NCBI RefSeq assembly: GCF_025685625.1
Contig: NZ_JAGSYI010000001.1
Span: forward strand, 1,240,001-1,304,000
DNA from: Acidicapsa acidisoli
GTDB taxonomy: Bacteria > Acidobacteriota > Terriglobia > Terriglobales > Acidobacteriaceae
Length of the DNA stretch: 64,000 bases
Direction: 5' to 3'
In this document: piece by piece, positions 16,867 to 25,176 of the stretch
How positions within the stretch are numbered: position 1 is the first letter of the stretch
Layout of the letters: every line of letters begins with the position of its first letter
Notes under the pieces: model-generated
What the model saw: the letters and a program-made list of their open reading frames with translations, nothing else
Database searches by the model: none
What the model was told of the DNA's origin: nothing
Translations under genes and position numbers: made by a program

Positions 16867-17465
16867 AACTGCATCCTCTCCGGCTCTCGCAGCAATCGGG
16901 CGATCTTGCGCCTGGCTCGAAACAGCAGTAGGCGAACGCTGGCTGAGGCCAGACCGGTTACTTCTGCGATCTCCTTGTGCGAATATCCCTCGGCGTGCGC
17001 CAGCCAAAGCAATTGACGCTCCCTGGGATTCATCCGCGCCATGGCCGGCGTGAGGATGGCCGCCGCCTGGCCCTGCTCCGAATCCGGCCTTTCGGAGTCG
17101 TCCCTGGCGGCAAAGAACTCTTCCGGCATCTCTTCAATCGAAGTAGATGCCGGACGGCGCCAATGGTCGCGCAGCAGATTGGTAGCGATGCGAAAGAGAT
17201 AGCGCCGGCCAGCGACTTCTCCATCCTCCAGGCGCGGCGTGCGAGCCGCAGAAAGAAACCGCACGTAGCTCTCCTGCATCAGATCGTCGGCAAGCGCCGG
17301 ATCACCCGAGACGCGCGCCAGATATGCCCACAGAGGACGCGCCGAACGCTCGTAGAATCCGGCGAAGGCATCGCTATCCATGCGCAGCTGGATAAGATCG
17401 CCCGCGTGGGCGGCGTGCGAGGCCTCGCCGGAGATTGCGTTCGGAAGAATGGATTCCCAGAGCAT
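16863..17465 (-). CDS. ECF RNA polymerase sigma factor
   Basis: 200 residues from the ATG at 17465; an in-frame ATG at 17546 would add 27 residues but has no visible RBS and almost touches the upstream gene. Region 2 is FAGFYERSARPLWAYLARV ... ADDLMQESYVRFLSA, then FRIATNLLRDHWRR. Region 4 is MNPRERQLLWLAHAEGYSHK and EIAEVTGLASASVRLLLFRA. There is no C-terminal extra domain. It is translationally coupled to the anti-sigma gene downstream and follows a membrane-protein gene by under 100 bases, so the three probably form one envelope-responsive operon. Confidence 0.92.
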   Translation of the reverse strand: MLWESILPNAISGEASHAAHAGDLIQLRMDSDAFAGFYERSARPLWAYLARVSGDPALADDLMQESYVRFLSAARTPRLEDGEVAGRRYLFRIATNLLRDHWRRPASTSIEEMPEEFFAARDDSERPDSEQGQAAAILTPAMARMNPRERQLLWLAHAEGYSHKEIAEVTGLASASVRLLLFRARRKIARLLREPERMQL

Positions 17466-17552
17466 TGCGCGTTTCTCTTTTATTCGGCTTGTTGAACTGG
17501 TTGAGGACTCCTCTGTCGCAGGATCGAACCCGGGATCCGGTGACATCCGCGA

Positions 17553-18536
17553 TCACTGCCGGTCACTGGCATCAAAGCGCGTTTCATAGGGCTGCGATCC
17601 CTTGCCGCCGGCCGCAGGACTCTCCGGGATCAGGCCCAGACGCCCGGCCAATATCCAGGTAACACCTGCGGAAAGAATAAACCCGATACCCGGCATCAAA
17701 AAGAGCGTTCCCAGCACAAGCATCGGAATGCGCATATCCGCTTCGGCGTGGCGCAGGACCAGGAATCCGCATCCGAGCAGCACCAGCACGATACCGATCT
17801 GCAGTGGAGTCAGCACGCGTGCGACGGCATTGGGAACGCGCTGTTGCGGCTCGAAATCGACGGGAATGGGCGCGGCTTCGAGGAATCGCTTGCCGGCATC
17901 TGTGCCCATGTAGTTGAGCAGTTCCTGGTTGGCGCTGAAGCGGTCGATCAGCTTGCCATGCACCTCGGTTTGCAGCTTGAAGATGCGGCCCCATCGGCGG
18001 TTCTCCACAAAGAGCCGCGTGAGCCACACCAGCACACCCATCACGCAGATAAAAACAAGAACAGGCGCCCCGTCGCTTATGATTCGCTCAGAAACCGGAG
18101 GTCCGCTGCGCGCATCGGCCAGATCCGGCCAGACCTCGCGCTCCAGCGCCTCGTAGCGCTGACCGCCTTGCACATCCAGATGTGTAAAAAGATAAAAATC
18201 CGGGTTCAACGGCACTTCCGGATGGTTCTCAAGAAACTGCGCCAGTTGCGGATTGTTCCGGCGTACGTAGTCCTGATCTGCCAGCAGAGAAGGATCGTGC
18301 GCCACCACGGCGGTCAAAGTCGGACTCTGCCTCAGGAGCCGGATCAGCTCCTCTTGCGTCGCGGCCACATCTTTGTCCGAAGCAACCGGAGTTGGCGTCG
18401 CCGCGGCAAGGTGAGGCTGGGTCGCAGGCCGTGGTTGCGCGGCCGCCAGGCTGGCGAAGAGAGCAAGTGGCAATACGATGGCGCGGCACATCCGCAGTGC
18501 CGCGATTTGATATTTCGTCCGGCTCAGGCTAGGCAT
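17553..18536 (-). CDS. Membrane protein of unknown function upstream of ECF sigma gene
   Basis: 327 residues. A signal peptide or first membrane span (residues ~15-33, MCRAIVLPLALFASLAAAQ) leads into a soluble periplasmic part (~35-150) with a helical repeat-like stretch (EELIRLLRQSPTLTAV, DYVRRNNPQLAQFLENHPEV). Three hydrophobic segments follow: about 155-172, about 244-262 (IGIVLVLLGCGFLVLRH) and about 270-298. The order soluble-TM-cytoplasm-TM hairpin suggests a sensor or regulator at the inner membrane. I recognise no named domain. GAGGGG lies about 9 bases upstream of the ATG. Confidence 0.72.
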   Translation of the reverse strand: MPSLSRTKYQIAALRMCRAIVLPLALFASLAAAQPRPATQPHLAAATPTPVASDKDVAATQEELIRLLRQSPTLTAVVAHDPSLLADQDYVRRNNPQLAQFLENHPEVPLNPDFYLFTHLDVQGGQRYEALEREVWPDLADARSGPPVSERIISDGAPVLVFICVMGVLVWLTRLFVENRRWGRIFKLQTEVHGKLIDRFSANQELLNYMGTDAGKRFLEAAPIPVDFEPQQRVPNAVARVLTPLQIGIVLVLLGCGFLVLRHAEADMRIPMLVLGTLFLMPGIGFILSAGVTWILAGRLGLIPESPAAGGKGSQPYETRFDASDRQ

Positions 18537-18621
18537 CTTCGTTGACCCCTCAGGGAAGCAGAGTTTTCAGCGTCTTCTGCCTATACAACGAGCCAGATCG
18601 GGTTTGGTTAACAGTTCTTAG

Positions 18622-18649
18622 CGGGGAGCTTCGGGACCGAGGCTCCCCG
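18622..18649. terminator. Hairpin after the Gly-Ser-repeat protein gene
   Basis: CGGGGAGC-N12-GCTCCCCG lies just past the stop of the gene at 18658. No T run follows on the minus strand, so it may be a REP-like hairpin rather than a Rho-independent terminator. Confidence 0.4.
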
Positions 18650-18657
18650 TTCTATCT

Positions 18658-19860
18658 TCAATCACATGCCGGAGCCGTGTTGTAGTTCACGCAGCCCGAG
18701 GCCTGATTGCCGATCGTCCACACAGCGGAGACATTTGGCGTATTGGCACGGTGAATGAAGTAGTAGGTGTAGCCGAACCCGGTACCGAGGGTCATGGTTG
18801 AACCAACATCGTTCAACTGATCGGTCCATTGAACCGGATCGCAGTTCGAGTTCCAGAACATCTGCGACTGCAAGACTCCCGTCACAGGCTGCGTGGCTGA
18901 AATCTGCATAGCCTGATACTTCTGGCCGCCGCTCGTGTAAATGCAGGCATTCCACTTGACCGTCTTGCCCGATGAGGTTGAAACCACAGGCACCGTTGCC
19001 GTTGAGGGCTTGAAGGCGTCGTCAAAGGCCGTCACCTGAAGATTGTGAGAGCCGGACGACAAGGCCAGACTCACATTGATCGCGGAATCCGGATTTCCGT
19101 CGTACCACAGCAGGTTGCCCGAGTCGTAGACACCCCAGAATGCGACGCTCCCGTCGGTATTGCTGGTCTGCTTCGCGTTGGCTGTGACAGTAGCCGAGCC
19201 GTTCAGCGATTGTCCCGAAGACGGAGAGGTCACCGTCACCAGCAAGTCTGACCCCGCGGGGCTGGTCGTCTTTCCGCCCGAACCGGAACCCGAACCTGAG
19301 CCAGATCCAGAACCCGATCCCGAGCCGGAGCCAGTTCCTGAACCAGAACCAGAACCAGAGCCGCCTCCCGAAACGCACATGTAGCAACCAGAACCACCGC
19401 CGGAACCGGAACCCGAGCCCGATCCTGAGCCAGACCCAGAACCCGTTCCTGAACCCGAGCCGGAGCCAGTTCCTGAACCAGATCCAGAGCCTGAACCAGA
19501 TCCAGAACCCGCGGCCAGCACATAGAAATTGACCGGGGCGGAATTGGACTGCGTCGAATAGTTCGCAACGTCCACCTGGATCGTCCCCGCGTTGAGGACG
19601 TCACCGGAATACATTCCGGCCATCAGCATATTGGCATTGATAAAGTAAGTCTGCAGGGGCTGGATTCCGCTCGATGTAATGATTCTTACCTTCGACTCAG
19701 AATTGAAATTCGATCCGCCCACCGTCAGTACGAATCCGCCGCTGCCAGCCTGAACACTGGAAGGCGAAAGCCCTGTGATTGTTTGGCTGAGTGCGTGACC
19801 TGTGCAAAACAAACCGGCGAAAAGACACACAAAGAGGTGTGTGCGCGGGGGAAATGGCAT
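18658..19860 (-). CDS. Secreted IPT/TIG-domain protein with long Gly-Ser repeat
   Basis: 400 residues. The signal peptide (residues ~1-26) is followed by an IPT/TIG immunoglobulin-like domain (ITGLSPSSVQAGSGGFVLTV). A Gly-Ser/Thr repeat of about 80 residues is interrupted once by GGGSGCYMCVSGGGSG. An Ig-like domain (LLVTVTSPSSGQSLNGSATV) and a C-terminal part with several cysteines (KWNACIYTSGG, WNSNCDPVQWTDQL, SGCVNYNTAPACD) complete it. The long flexible linker suggests an extracellular adhesin or display protein; the two cysteines within the linker could crosslink chains. No enzyme motif is visible. Its divergent neighbour is a lactonase gene. Confidence 0.8.
   Translation of the reverse strand: MPFPPRTHLFVCLFAGLFCTGHALSQTITGLSPSSVQAGSGGFVLTVGGSNFNSESKVRIITSSGIQPLQTYFINANMLMAGMYSGDVLNAGTIQVDVANYSTQSNSAPVNFYVLAAGSGSGSGSGSGSGTGSGSGSGTGSGSGSGSGSGSGSGGGSGCYMCVSGGGSGSGSGSGTGSGSGSGSGSGSGSGSGSGGKTTSPAGSDLLVTVTSPSSGQSLNGSATVTANAKQTSNTDGSVAFWGVYDSGNLLWYDGNPDSAINVSLALSSGSHNLQVTAFDDAFKPSTATVPVVSTSSGKTVKWNACIYTSGGQKYQAMQISATQPVTGVLQSQMFWNSNCDPVQWTDQLNDVGSTMTLGTGFGYTYYFIHRANTPNVSAVWTIGNQASGCVNYNTAPACD
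19277..19509 (-). repeat. In-frame 6-base repeat coding for the Gly-Ser linker
   Basis: Alternating Gly and Ser/Thr codons form a degenerate hexanucleotide array in two blocks split by a non-repeat stretch that codes for CYMC. Codon choice varies between units (ggt tct, gga tct, ggc tcg), which should limit slippage. Confidence 0.8.
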
Positions 19861-20120
19861 AGATACTCCTTCACTTTGGTATTATCGGCAAATCAATACA
19901 CGAATTATAAGTCGCATATAGTGCGGCTGTCGTATTGCTGTTTGCAATGAATAAAACGTGTCCGCGCAAGCCGCCTGCAATCAGGCCCATCGCTTTTTGT
20001 AAATTTTTGAAAGATTTCCATGCACCGGTGCTCCCAACCAGGTCAATACGCATCGATCCGCAACCACTAACCTCGGTCACTGGCGCATGATTAGCCTGAT
20101 CGGCGACAATCTTTTGCAAC

Positions 20121-21314
20121 ATGGCTAACCCAACTCGCCCCGCTCCCGCCGGCTCGCAGATTTCACGCAGGAATTTCGTAGCAGGCGCCGCAGCCCTCTC
20201 GCTCTCGGCTACTGTCGCAGGATCAAAGCTGTTGGCGGCTCCAGAGATGCCGCTCGCTTCCAAGCGCATTCTCGTCGGCAGCGGAACCCCCGACGGCATT
20301 CTCTCTTTCGCCTGGGACACATCCACCGGCACGCTCAAGCCGGAAGGGATTGCCGGAGTCGTTTCGCACTCCACCTGGCTGCACATCTCGCCGGATCGGC
20401 GCTTCCTCTACGTAGCCTGCGAACTGGATGAATTTCAGGGAAAGCCCACCGGTTCGGTAGCCAGCTTTCATCTCTCCGACGGCAAGCTCACGCCCATATC
20501 GAACGTAGCCTCACAAGGCAAAGGCACCTGCCACCTGACCACCGACCAGACCGGCCGCACCGTGATCTGCGCCAATTACGCGGGAGGCAGCGCCGCCAGC
20601 TTCCTATCCACCGACGGCAAGCTCAGCGAAGCCGTCTGGAGCGAACATTACTCCGGCAAGGGCCCAATCGCCGACCGCCAGGAAGCCGCCCATGCCCACT
20701 TCGCCTGCGTCTCGCCCGACAATCGCATCGTCACCATCAACGACCTCGGCGCAGACAAGATCCATATCTACAAACTCGACGCCGCGAACGCCAAACTCAC
20801 CCCCGCGGGCGCTTTCGAAGCCCGGCCCGGCGCTGGCCCGCGTACGTTGCATTACCACCCCAACGGCAAAATCGCCTATTGCGTCAATGAGCTCAACTCC
20901 ACCGTCACAGTACTGTCGTGGAGCGCAGGCACCTTCACCCCGATCCAGACCGTCCCCCTGCTGCCAGCGGGCGACGCCTCGAAACACGGGGAAATCACCA
21001 ACACCGGCTGCGACGCCGTCCTCACGCGTGACGGCCGCTTCGCCTACTTCGCCAACCGCGGCGACGACTTCCTCATGGGCTTCCGCATCGACCCCGCCGG
21101 CACGCTCACCCCCATTTCCGACAATCCCCGCACCAGCTGCGGCGGTAAGGTTCCGCGCAACTTCACCCTCGACCCAACCGAACGCTGGATGCTCGTAGCC
21201 AATCAAAGCTCCAGCAACCTGAGCGTCTTCGCACGCGATCCCAAAACGGGCGAACTATCCAACGAGGGAAAGAACATCGCCGCCGCCACGCCCATGTGCA
21301 TTGTTTTCGTATAG
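20121..21314 (+). CDS. Lactonase-family seven-bladed propeller protein, Tat-exported (6-phosphogluconolactonase-like)
   Basis: 397 residues. A twin-arginine signal (SRRNFVAGAAALSLSATVAG) precedes a beta-propeller with the lactonase-family repeats: LVGSGTPDGILSFAWD, WLHISPDRRFLYVACELDE, HAHFACVSPDNRIVTINDLG, and RNFTLDPTERWMLVANQSSS. Family knowledge: members of this group (PF10282) include cytoplasmic 6-phosphogluconolactonases and exported lactonases. Export here argues against a pentose-phosphate role and for a periplasmic sugar-lactone or aryl-lactone substrate. It is transcribed divergently from the Gly-Ser protein gene. Confidence 0.87.
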   Translation: MANPTRPAPAGSQISRRNFVAGAAALSLSATVAGSKLLAAPEMPLASKRILVGSGTPDGILSFAWDTSTGTLKPEGIAGVVSHSTWLHISPDRRFLYVACELDEFQGKPTGSVASFHLSDGKLTPISNVASQGKGTCHLTTDQTGRTVICANYAGGSAASFLSTDGKLSEAVWSEHYSGKGPIADRQEAAHAHFACVSPDNRIVTINDLGADKIHIYKLDAANAKLTPAGAFEARPGAGPRTLHYHPNGKIAYCVNELNSTVTVLSWSAGTFTPIQTVPLLPAGDASKHGEITNTGCDAVLTRDGRFAYFANRGDDFLMGFRIDPAGTLTPISDNPRTSCGGKVPRNFTLDPTERWMLVANQSSSNLSVFARDPKTGELSNEGKNIAAATPMCIVFV

Positions 21315-21445
21315 ACTAATCCCAGGGCGAACAAGTGGCGAAGATGATACCTCTTGTGGATATTTCCCATGGATACGCGCATACTATCTCTGGAACCACC
21401 TCCATCCGCATCACTTAGCGCGGCAGGTGGTTTCCTGAGGCATCC

Positions 21446-21661
21446 ATGGTCGTCGATCTCAAAAAGCTATCCGAGGCATTGGGTCGTAGCTCTCCGGAAG
21501 AAGACCTTCGCCGCGATCTCCAGCGCATCATCCGCGCCCGTAAGCAGGAGATTGAAGAGACCCTCGCCAGCGGCAAGAGTTACGTGCTTCGCGTACCCGA
21601 CGGTCGCCGCATTCGTATCTCGCCCAAGACTCCCCTGGAGTCCGTTCCCCTCGCAGGCTAG
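21446..21661 (+). CDS. Small conserved-looking cytoplasmic protein, unknown function
   Basis: 71 residues: an N-terminal amphipathic helix rich in Arg and Glu (PEEDLRRDLQRIIRARKQEI), then a short strand segment (SGKSYVLRVPDGRRIRISPK). GAGG lies 6 bases before the ATG. The gene sits 33 bases before a membrane-protein gene on the same strand. The codon pattern matches its neighbours, which supports it being real. I recognise no family. Confidence 0.55.
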   Translation: MVVDLKKLSEALGRSSPEEDLRRDLQRIIRARKQEIEETLASGKSYVLRVPDGRRIRISPKTPLESVPLAG

Positions 21662-21694
21662 CGCTTTTCCCGCAATTCGAAGGACGGGGGATCG

Positions 21695-22687
21695 ATGATC
21701 GCCCTCGTCACTACCTTTTTCCTCGTCTTCTATATCCTTATTCCGGGCGCGCTCTTCCGCTTCGCGACCTCTTTCTCCTCCGTCAAGCTCAAGTCTTTCC
21801 AGCGCACCCGCACGCAGGAGGCGACCTTCGCCGTCGCTGTCGCCGTCTTTCCCTTCGCCCTGGCCCTGGCTGGCGTCTGGTACCTGCCGGTTATGCGCCA
21901 CCATCCCTTTCCCATTCACGAGGGCACCTCCGCAGAGCGCCGTCAGGACTATCGTCACGTAGGAGAAATGCTGCTCACCAACGACCTCGCCAGGCTTGCC
22001 GGTTGCAATCCTTCCGCTCCATGCCTCGCCACTCAGACATATTGGAGTTCGCTCGATCTCGTCCTGCGCCGCCAGGCACGCTTCCTCAGTTGGTTTTTCC
22101 TCGTTACCTTCGCAGAAGGCCTCGCCTTTGGCCTCTTTGCCAGCAAATACGGCGACTGGCACAGCACGGCAAAGAATCGGCACAATCCCTTCGCCCGCTT
22201 CTACAGCTGGTTTACGCGAAAGTTTGTGTTGCCCAATATCTCCGAGTGGCACGTTCTGCTCACCGGATTCAACTGGCCCAAAGGCGTTCTCGTCGTCGCC
22301 GATGTCTTGCAGAGCGACGGTCACCTCTATCGCGGTCGTGTCGAAGATTACTTTGTCGATCCGGATGGCAAATTCACTGGCATCCTGCTCCGCAACGTCG
22401 ATCGCTTTGACCTCTACGCCTATCGCCACGCTCAGGAGTCAGCCGCCAATCCGCAAACCCTCGCCTCGGAAAACTACTGGAAGACAATCCCCAGCGAAAA
22501 TTTCTATATCGCCCAAACCGCCATCTCCAACCTCAATATTCGCTTCGCTCCAGGCGGCGACGACAAGCTCGAGGATGTGACTCGGGATGTTCTATCGAGA
22601 GAAGCAATCGAAGGCCGAATCACCATCGAAGAGCCGGAGTCGCCAACCAACGGCGCTCCGCAGTCCCACCCCGATATCTATTCCTGA
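21695..22687 (+). CDS. Membrane protein with DUF6338-like features
   Basis: 330 residues. Three hydrophobic segments lie at about residues 1-22 (ALVTTFFLVFYILIPGALF), 45-64 (ATFAVAVAVFPFALALAGVW) and 130-150 (FLSWFFLVTFAEGLAFGLFA). The soluble C-terminal half has SEWHVLLTGFNWPKG, VVADVLQSDGHLYRGRVEDY and DPDGKFTGILLRNVDRFD, a small SH3-like beta pattern resembling DUF6338 proteins. I rely on memory of that family and cannot confirm it. Function unknown. It closely follows the 71-residue gene. Confidence 0.68.
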   Translation: MIALVTTFFLVFYILIPGALFRFATSFSSVKLKSFQRTRTQEATFAVAVAVFPFALALAGVWYLPVMRHHPFPIHEGTSAERRQDYRHVGEMLLTNDLARLAGCNPSAPCLATQTYWSSLDLVLRRQARFLSWFFLVTFAEGLAFGLFASKYGDWHSTAKNRHNPFARFYSWFTRKFVLPNISEWHVLLTGFNWPKGVLVVADVLQSDGHLYRGRVEDYFVDPDGKFTGILLRNVDRFDLYAYRHAQESAANPQTLASENYWKTIPSENFYIAQTAISNLNIRFAPGGDDKLEDVTRDVLSREAIEGRITIEEPESPTNGAPQSHPDIYS

Positions 22688-22760
22688 ATGGCGAACATCT
22701 TCAGAATGACGGCTGGAATCACCGGATTGCAAAGCAGAAAGCAAAGAAAGGAAAAGTAAT

Positions 22761-23759
22761 TTAAGCGCCCACCAGCGCAGGATTCCCGATCCCCGCCGGA
22801 ATAGCAGTCTCCGCCACAGCCTTAGCAGCCGAAGCGCAGCAAAGCTCCCACGCCGAGCGATCCTTGATCAACCGCGAAACGAGCGCGGTGTGCATGGCAT
22901 GACCGGCGCGCACCGCAACGACCTTGCCCTGAATCCGCTTGCCCGCCAGCGCCAGATCGCCGATCAGGTCGAGCACCTTGTGGCGCACATACTCGTCCGC
23001 AAAGCGCAGAGGGCCGTTCGCCGGGCCTTTGGGAGTAAGAATGATGGCATTCTCCGGCCCCGCCCCGCGAATCAGCCCCATATTCCGCAGCTTCTGTTCA
23101 TCGGCCTTGTAGCCAAAGGTGCGAGCGGCGGCAATCTCCGCGCCATAGGTTTCGGTTTCCAGATCGACAGAAAAGCTGTCGTAGCCGATGGGCTGCGGAA
23201 AATCGATCTCATAAGTAATGCTGTACCCATCGCCGGGATAAACGCCGATGAACTTGTCGCCCTCGCGTACTTCCACCGGACGCAGCACGCGAATATATTC
23301 GCGGCGGCGGCGCTGCAGCCGAATCCCTGCAGCGAGAAATGCCTCAACATACGGCTTGGCGCTGCCATCCAGAATTGGCAGCTCAAGATTGTCGATTTCC
23401 ACGATCACGTTATCGACGCCCATGCCGATAAGCGCAGAGAGCAGATGTTCGGTCGTGGAGATCAGCACGCCCTGGCGCATCAGGCTGGTGGCATAGCTGA
23501 CCTTGGCGACATTGCGGCCAGTTGCCGGAATCTCGAAGTTGTCCAGGTCCGTGCGCCGAAAGACAATTCCGGAGCCTGCTGGGGCAGGAAGCAGACGCAT
23601 CGTGACCGGTGCCCCGGAATGCAGACCTACCCCTGAAAACTCAAGGGGCGACTCGATGGTCTGTTCTTGGTGTGTCGGATTAGGGCTAAAATTGGCCAAA
23701 TAATACCCGCAGGCGTGGGACTGTCTTTCCGTTATTAGTAGACTAGACGAGTTTCCCAC
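22761..23759 (-). CDS. lpxC: UDP-3-O-acyl-N-acetylglucosamine deacetylase LpxC
   Basis: 332 residues as an open frame from GTG; a TTG start near residue 22 is equally possible because neither has a strong RBS. It is the zinc deacetylase of the committed step of lipid A synthesis. Signatures: EFSGVGLHSGAPVTMRLLPA, the zinc-binding STTEHLLSALIGMGVDN, then ELPILDGSAKPYVEAFLAAG, the second zinc pair in EYVRHKVLDLIGDLALAG, and the catalytic histidine in RAGHAMHTALVSRL. The gene shows that the organism has a Gram-negative envelope. No other lpx gene is adjacent. Confidence 0.94.
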   Translation of the reverse strand: MGNSSSLLITERQSHACGYYLANFSPNPTHQEQTIESPLEFSGVGLHSGAPVTMRLLPAPAGSGIVFRRTDLDNFEIPATGRNVAKVSYATSLMRQGVLISTTEHLLSALIGMGVDNVIVEIDNLELPILDGSAKPYVEAFLAAGIRLQRRRREYIRVLRPVEVREGDKFIGVYPGDGYSITYEIDFPQPIGYDSFSVDLETETYGAEIAAARTFGYKADEQKLRNMGLIRGAGPENAIILTPKGPANGPLRFADEYVRHKVLDLIGDLALAGKRIQGKVVAVRAGHAMHTALVSRLIKDRSAWELCCASAAKAVAETAIPAGIGNPALVGA

Positions 23760-23869
23760 AGATTCGGCTGTGGCATTTTTACCACATTATGCGCGGCATT
23801 CGCCTTGTAAACAAGGCATTTGTAAAGAAGTTGTAAGCGGCACCGGGAAGAATATGCGAAAGTATCTGG

Positions 23870-25066
23870 ATGGCCGTGACCATCCAAGACCCCATTTCCA
23901 TCCCCGTACGCGCCCTCCTCGCCGGAGCCCGCCGCAAACAATCTCAACTCCTCGAACTAACCCAGCGCCTTGTCCTTGCCGAGTCACCCTCCGACAATAA
24001 AGCCGCCGTAGACGCCTGCATGGACCTCGCCGCCGCTCACGCCAAATCCCTCGACGGCCGCATCAAGCGTCACCGCCAGCGCCAATTCGGCGACGTCCTT
24101 GAACTGAGATTTGGCCTCCGCTTTGGTCCGAGAAAGTCGGCAGCCGCCAATCGCATCCTCGTCCTCGGCCACCTCGATACGGTCTGGCCCCTTGGCACAC
24201 TGAAGACCATGCCCTGCCGCATCAAGCCCGACTCGGAAGGAAACTCTCGCCTCTGGGGCCCCGGCACGCTCGACATGAAAGCCGGCGTAGCCATGGCCTT
24301 CACCGCCATCGAAATGCTTCAGGAAGCCAGCCAGCTCAATACCGAAATCATCCTTCTGCTTAATAGCGAAGAAGAAATCGGCAGCCCGGTCTCCCGCCCA
24401 ATCACCGAAAAGCTGGCCCAGGAATCAAGCGCCGTCTACGTCCTCGAACCAGCCCAGGGCCTCGCCTACAAAACCAGTCGCAAGGGCACCGGCAACTGGC
24501 GCCTCAATGTGCAAGGCCTCGCCGCCCATGCCGGAGTCGACTTCACCTGCGGCCGGTCGGCGATTCTCGAACTGGCCCACCAGATCGAAAAGGTCAGCGC
24601 CTGGACCGACCTCAAACGCGGCACCACCGTCAACGTCGGCGTAATCGGCGGCGGCACAAAAACCAACGTCGTCCCCGCCGAGGCATGGGCCGAAGTGGAC
24701 GTGCGCGTCGCCAAACGCGCCGACGGCCCGCGCATGGAAAAGCGCTTCGCCGCCCTCAAACCTACGCCAAAATCCGGCGTCTGCCTCACCGTCGAAGGTG
24801 GCATCAACCGTCCGCCCATGGAGCGCACCCGCGGCACCGTGAAGATCTTCCGCCGCGCCCAGACTCTGGCCGCTGAAATCGACTGGCAACTGACCGAGGC
24901 CGGCACCGGCGGCGCATCCGACGGCAACTTCACCTCCGCGCTCGGCATCGCCACGCTCGACGGCATGGGAGCCGTCGGCGAAGGAGCCCACGCAACCCAC
25001 GAATCCATCCTGATCGAGCACCTCGCCCCACGCACGGCTTTGCTCGCCGCCATGCTGGCAGGTTAG
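23870..25066 (+). CDS. M20-family metallopeptidase, carboxypeptidase G2-like
   Basis: 398 residues with no signal peptide. The zinc site is complete: LVLGHLDTVWPLGTL (His and Asp), GPGTLDMKAGVAMAF (bridging Asp), LLNSEEEIGSP (catalytic and metal Glu) and a late histidine in EGAHATHESI. A dimerisation lid (LNVQGLAAHAGVDFTCGRSA) lies between. The GHLDTVWPLGT form is typical of the glutamate carboxypeptidase / CPG2 group, which cleaves C-terminal glutamate or related amide bonds; the exact substrate is unknown. It stands alone between lpxC (divergent) and the GH32 gene. Confidence 0.88.
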   Translation: MAVTIQDPISIPVRALLAGARRKQSQLLELTQRLVLAESPSDNKAAVDACMDLAAAHAKSLDGRIKRHRQRQFGDVLELRFGLRFGPRKSAAANRILVLGHLDTVWPLGTLKTMPCRIKPDSEGNSRLWGPGTLDMKAGVAMAFTAIEMLQEASQLNTEIILLLNSEEEIGSPVSRPITEKLAQESSAVYVLEPAQGLAYKTSRKGTGNWRLNVQGLAAHAGVDFTCGRSAILELAHQIEKVSAWTDLKRGTTVNVGVIGGGTKTNVVPAEAWAEVDVRVAKRADGPRMEKRFAALKPTPKSGVCLTVEGGINRPPMERTRGTVKIFRRAQTLAAEIDWQLTEAGTGGASDGNFTSALGIATLDGMGAVGEGAHATHESILIEHLAPRTALLAAMLAG

Positions 25067-25176
25067 GCAGACCGGCCAACAGCAGCATGGTCGCTTTCTG
25101 ACCATCGCCCAAAGACCCTCGCGGGGTATGATCTCCTGCAATCGCAACCAGTAGCTTCGCGAAAGGGCTTGCATAC

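Noticed and set aside
17515-17560. GGATCGAACCCGGGATCC looked like the T-arm of a tRNA
   Set aside because: No matching acceptor stem, anticodon arm or CCA end could be folded, and the sequence lies at the start of the sigma factor gene.
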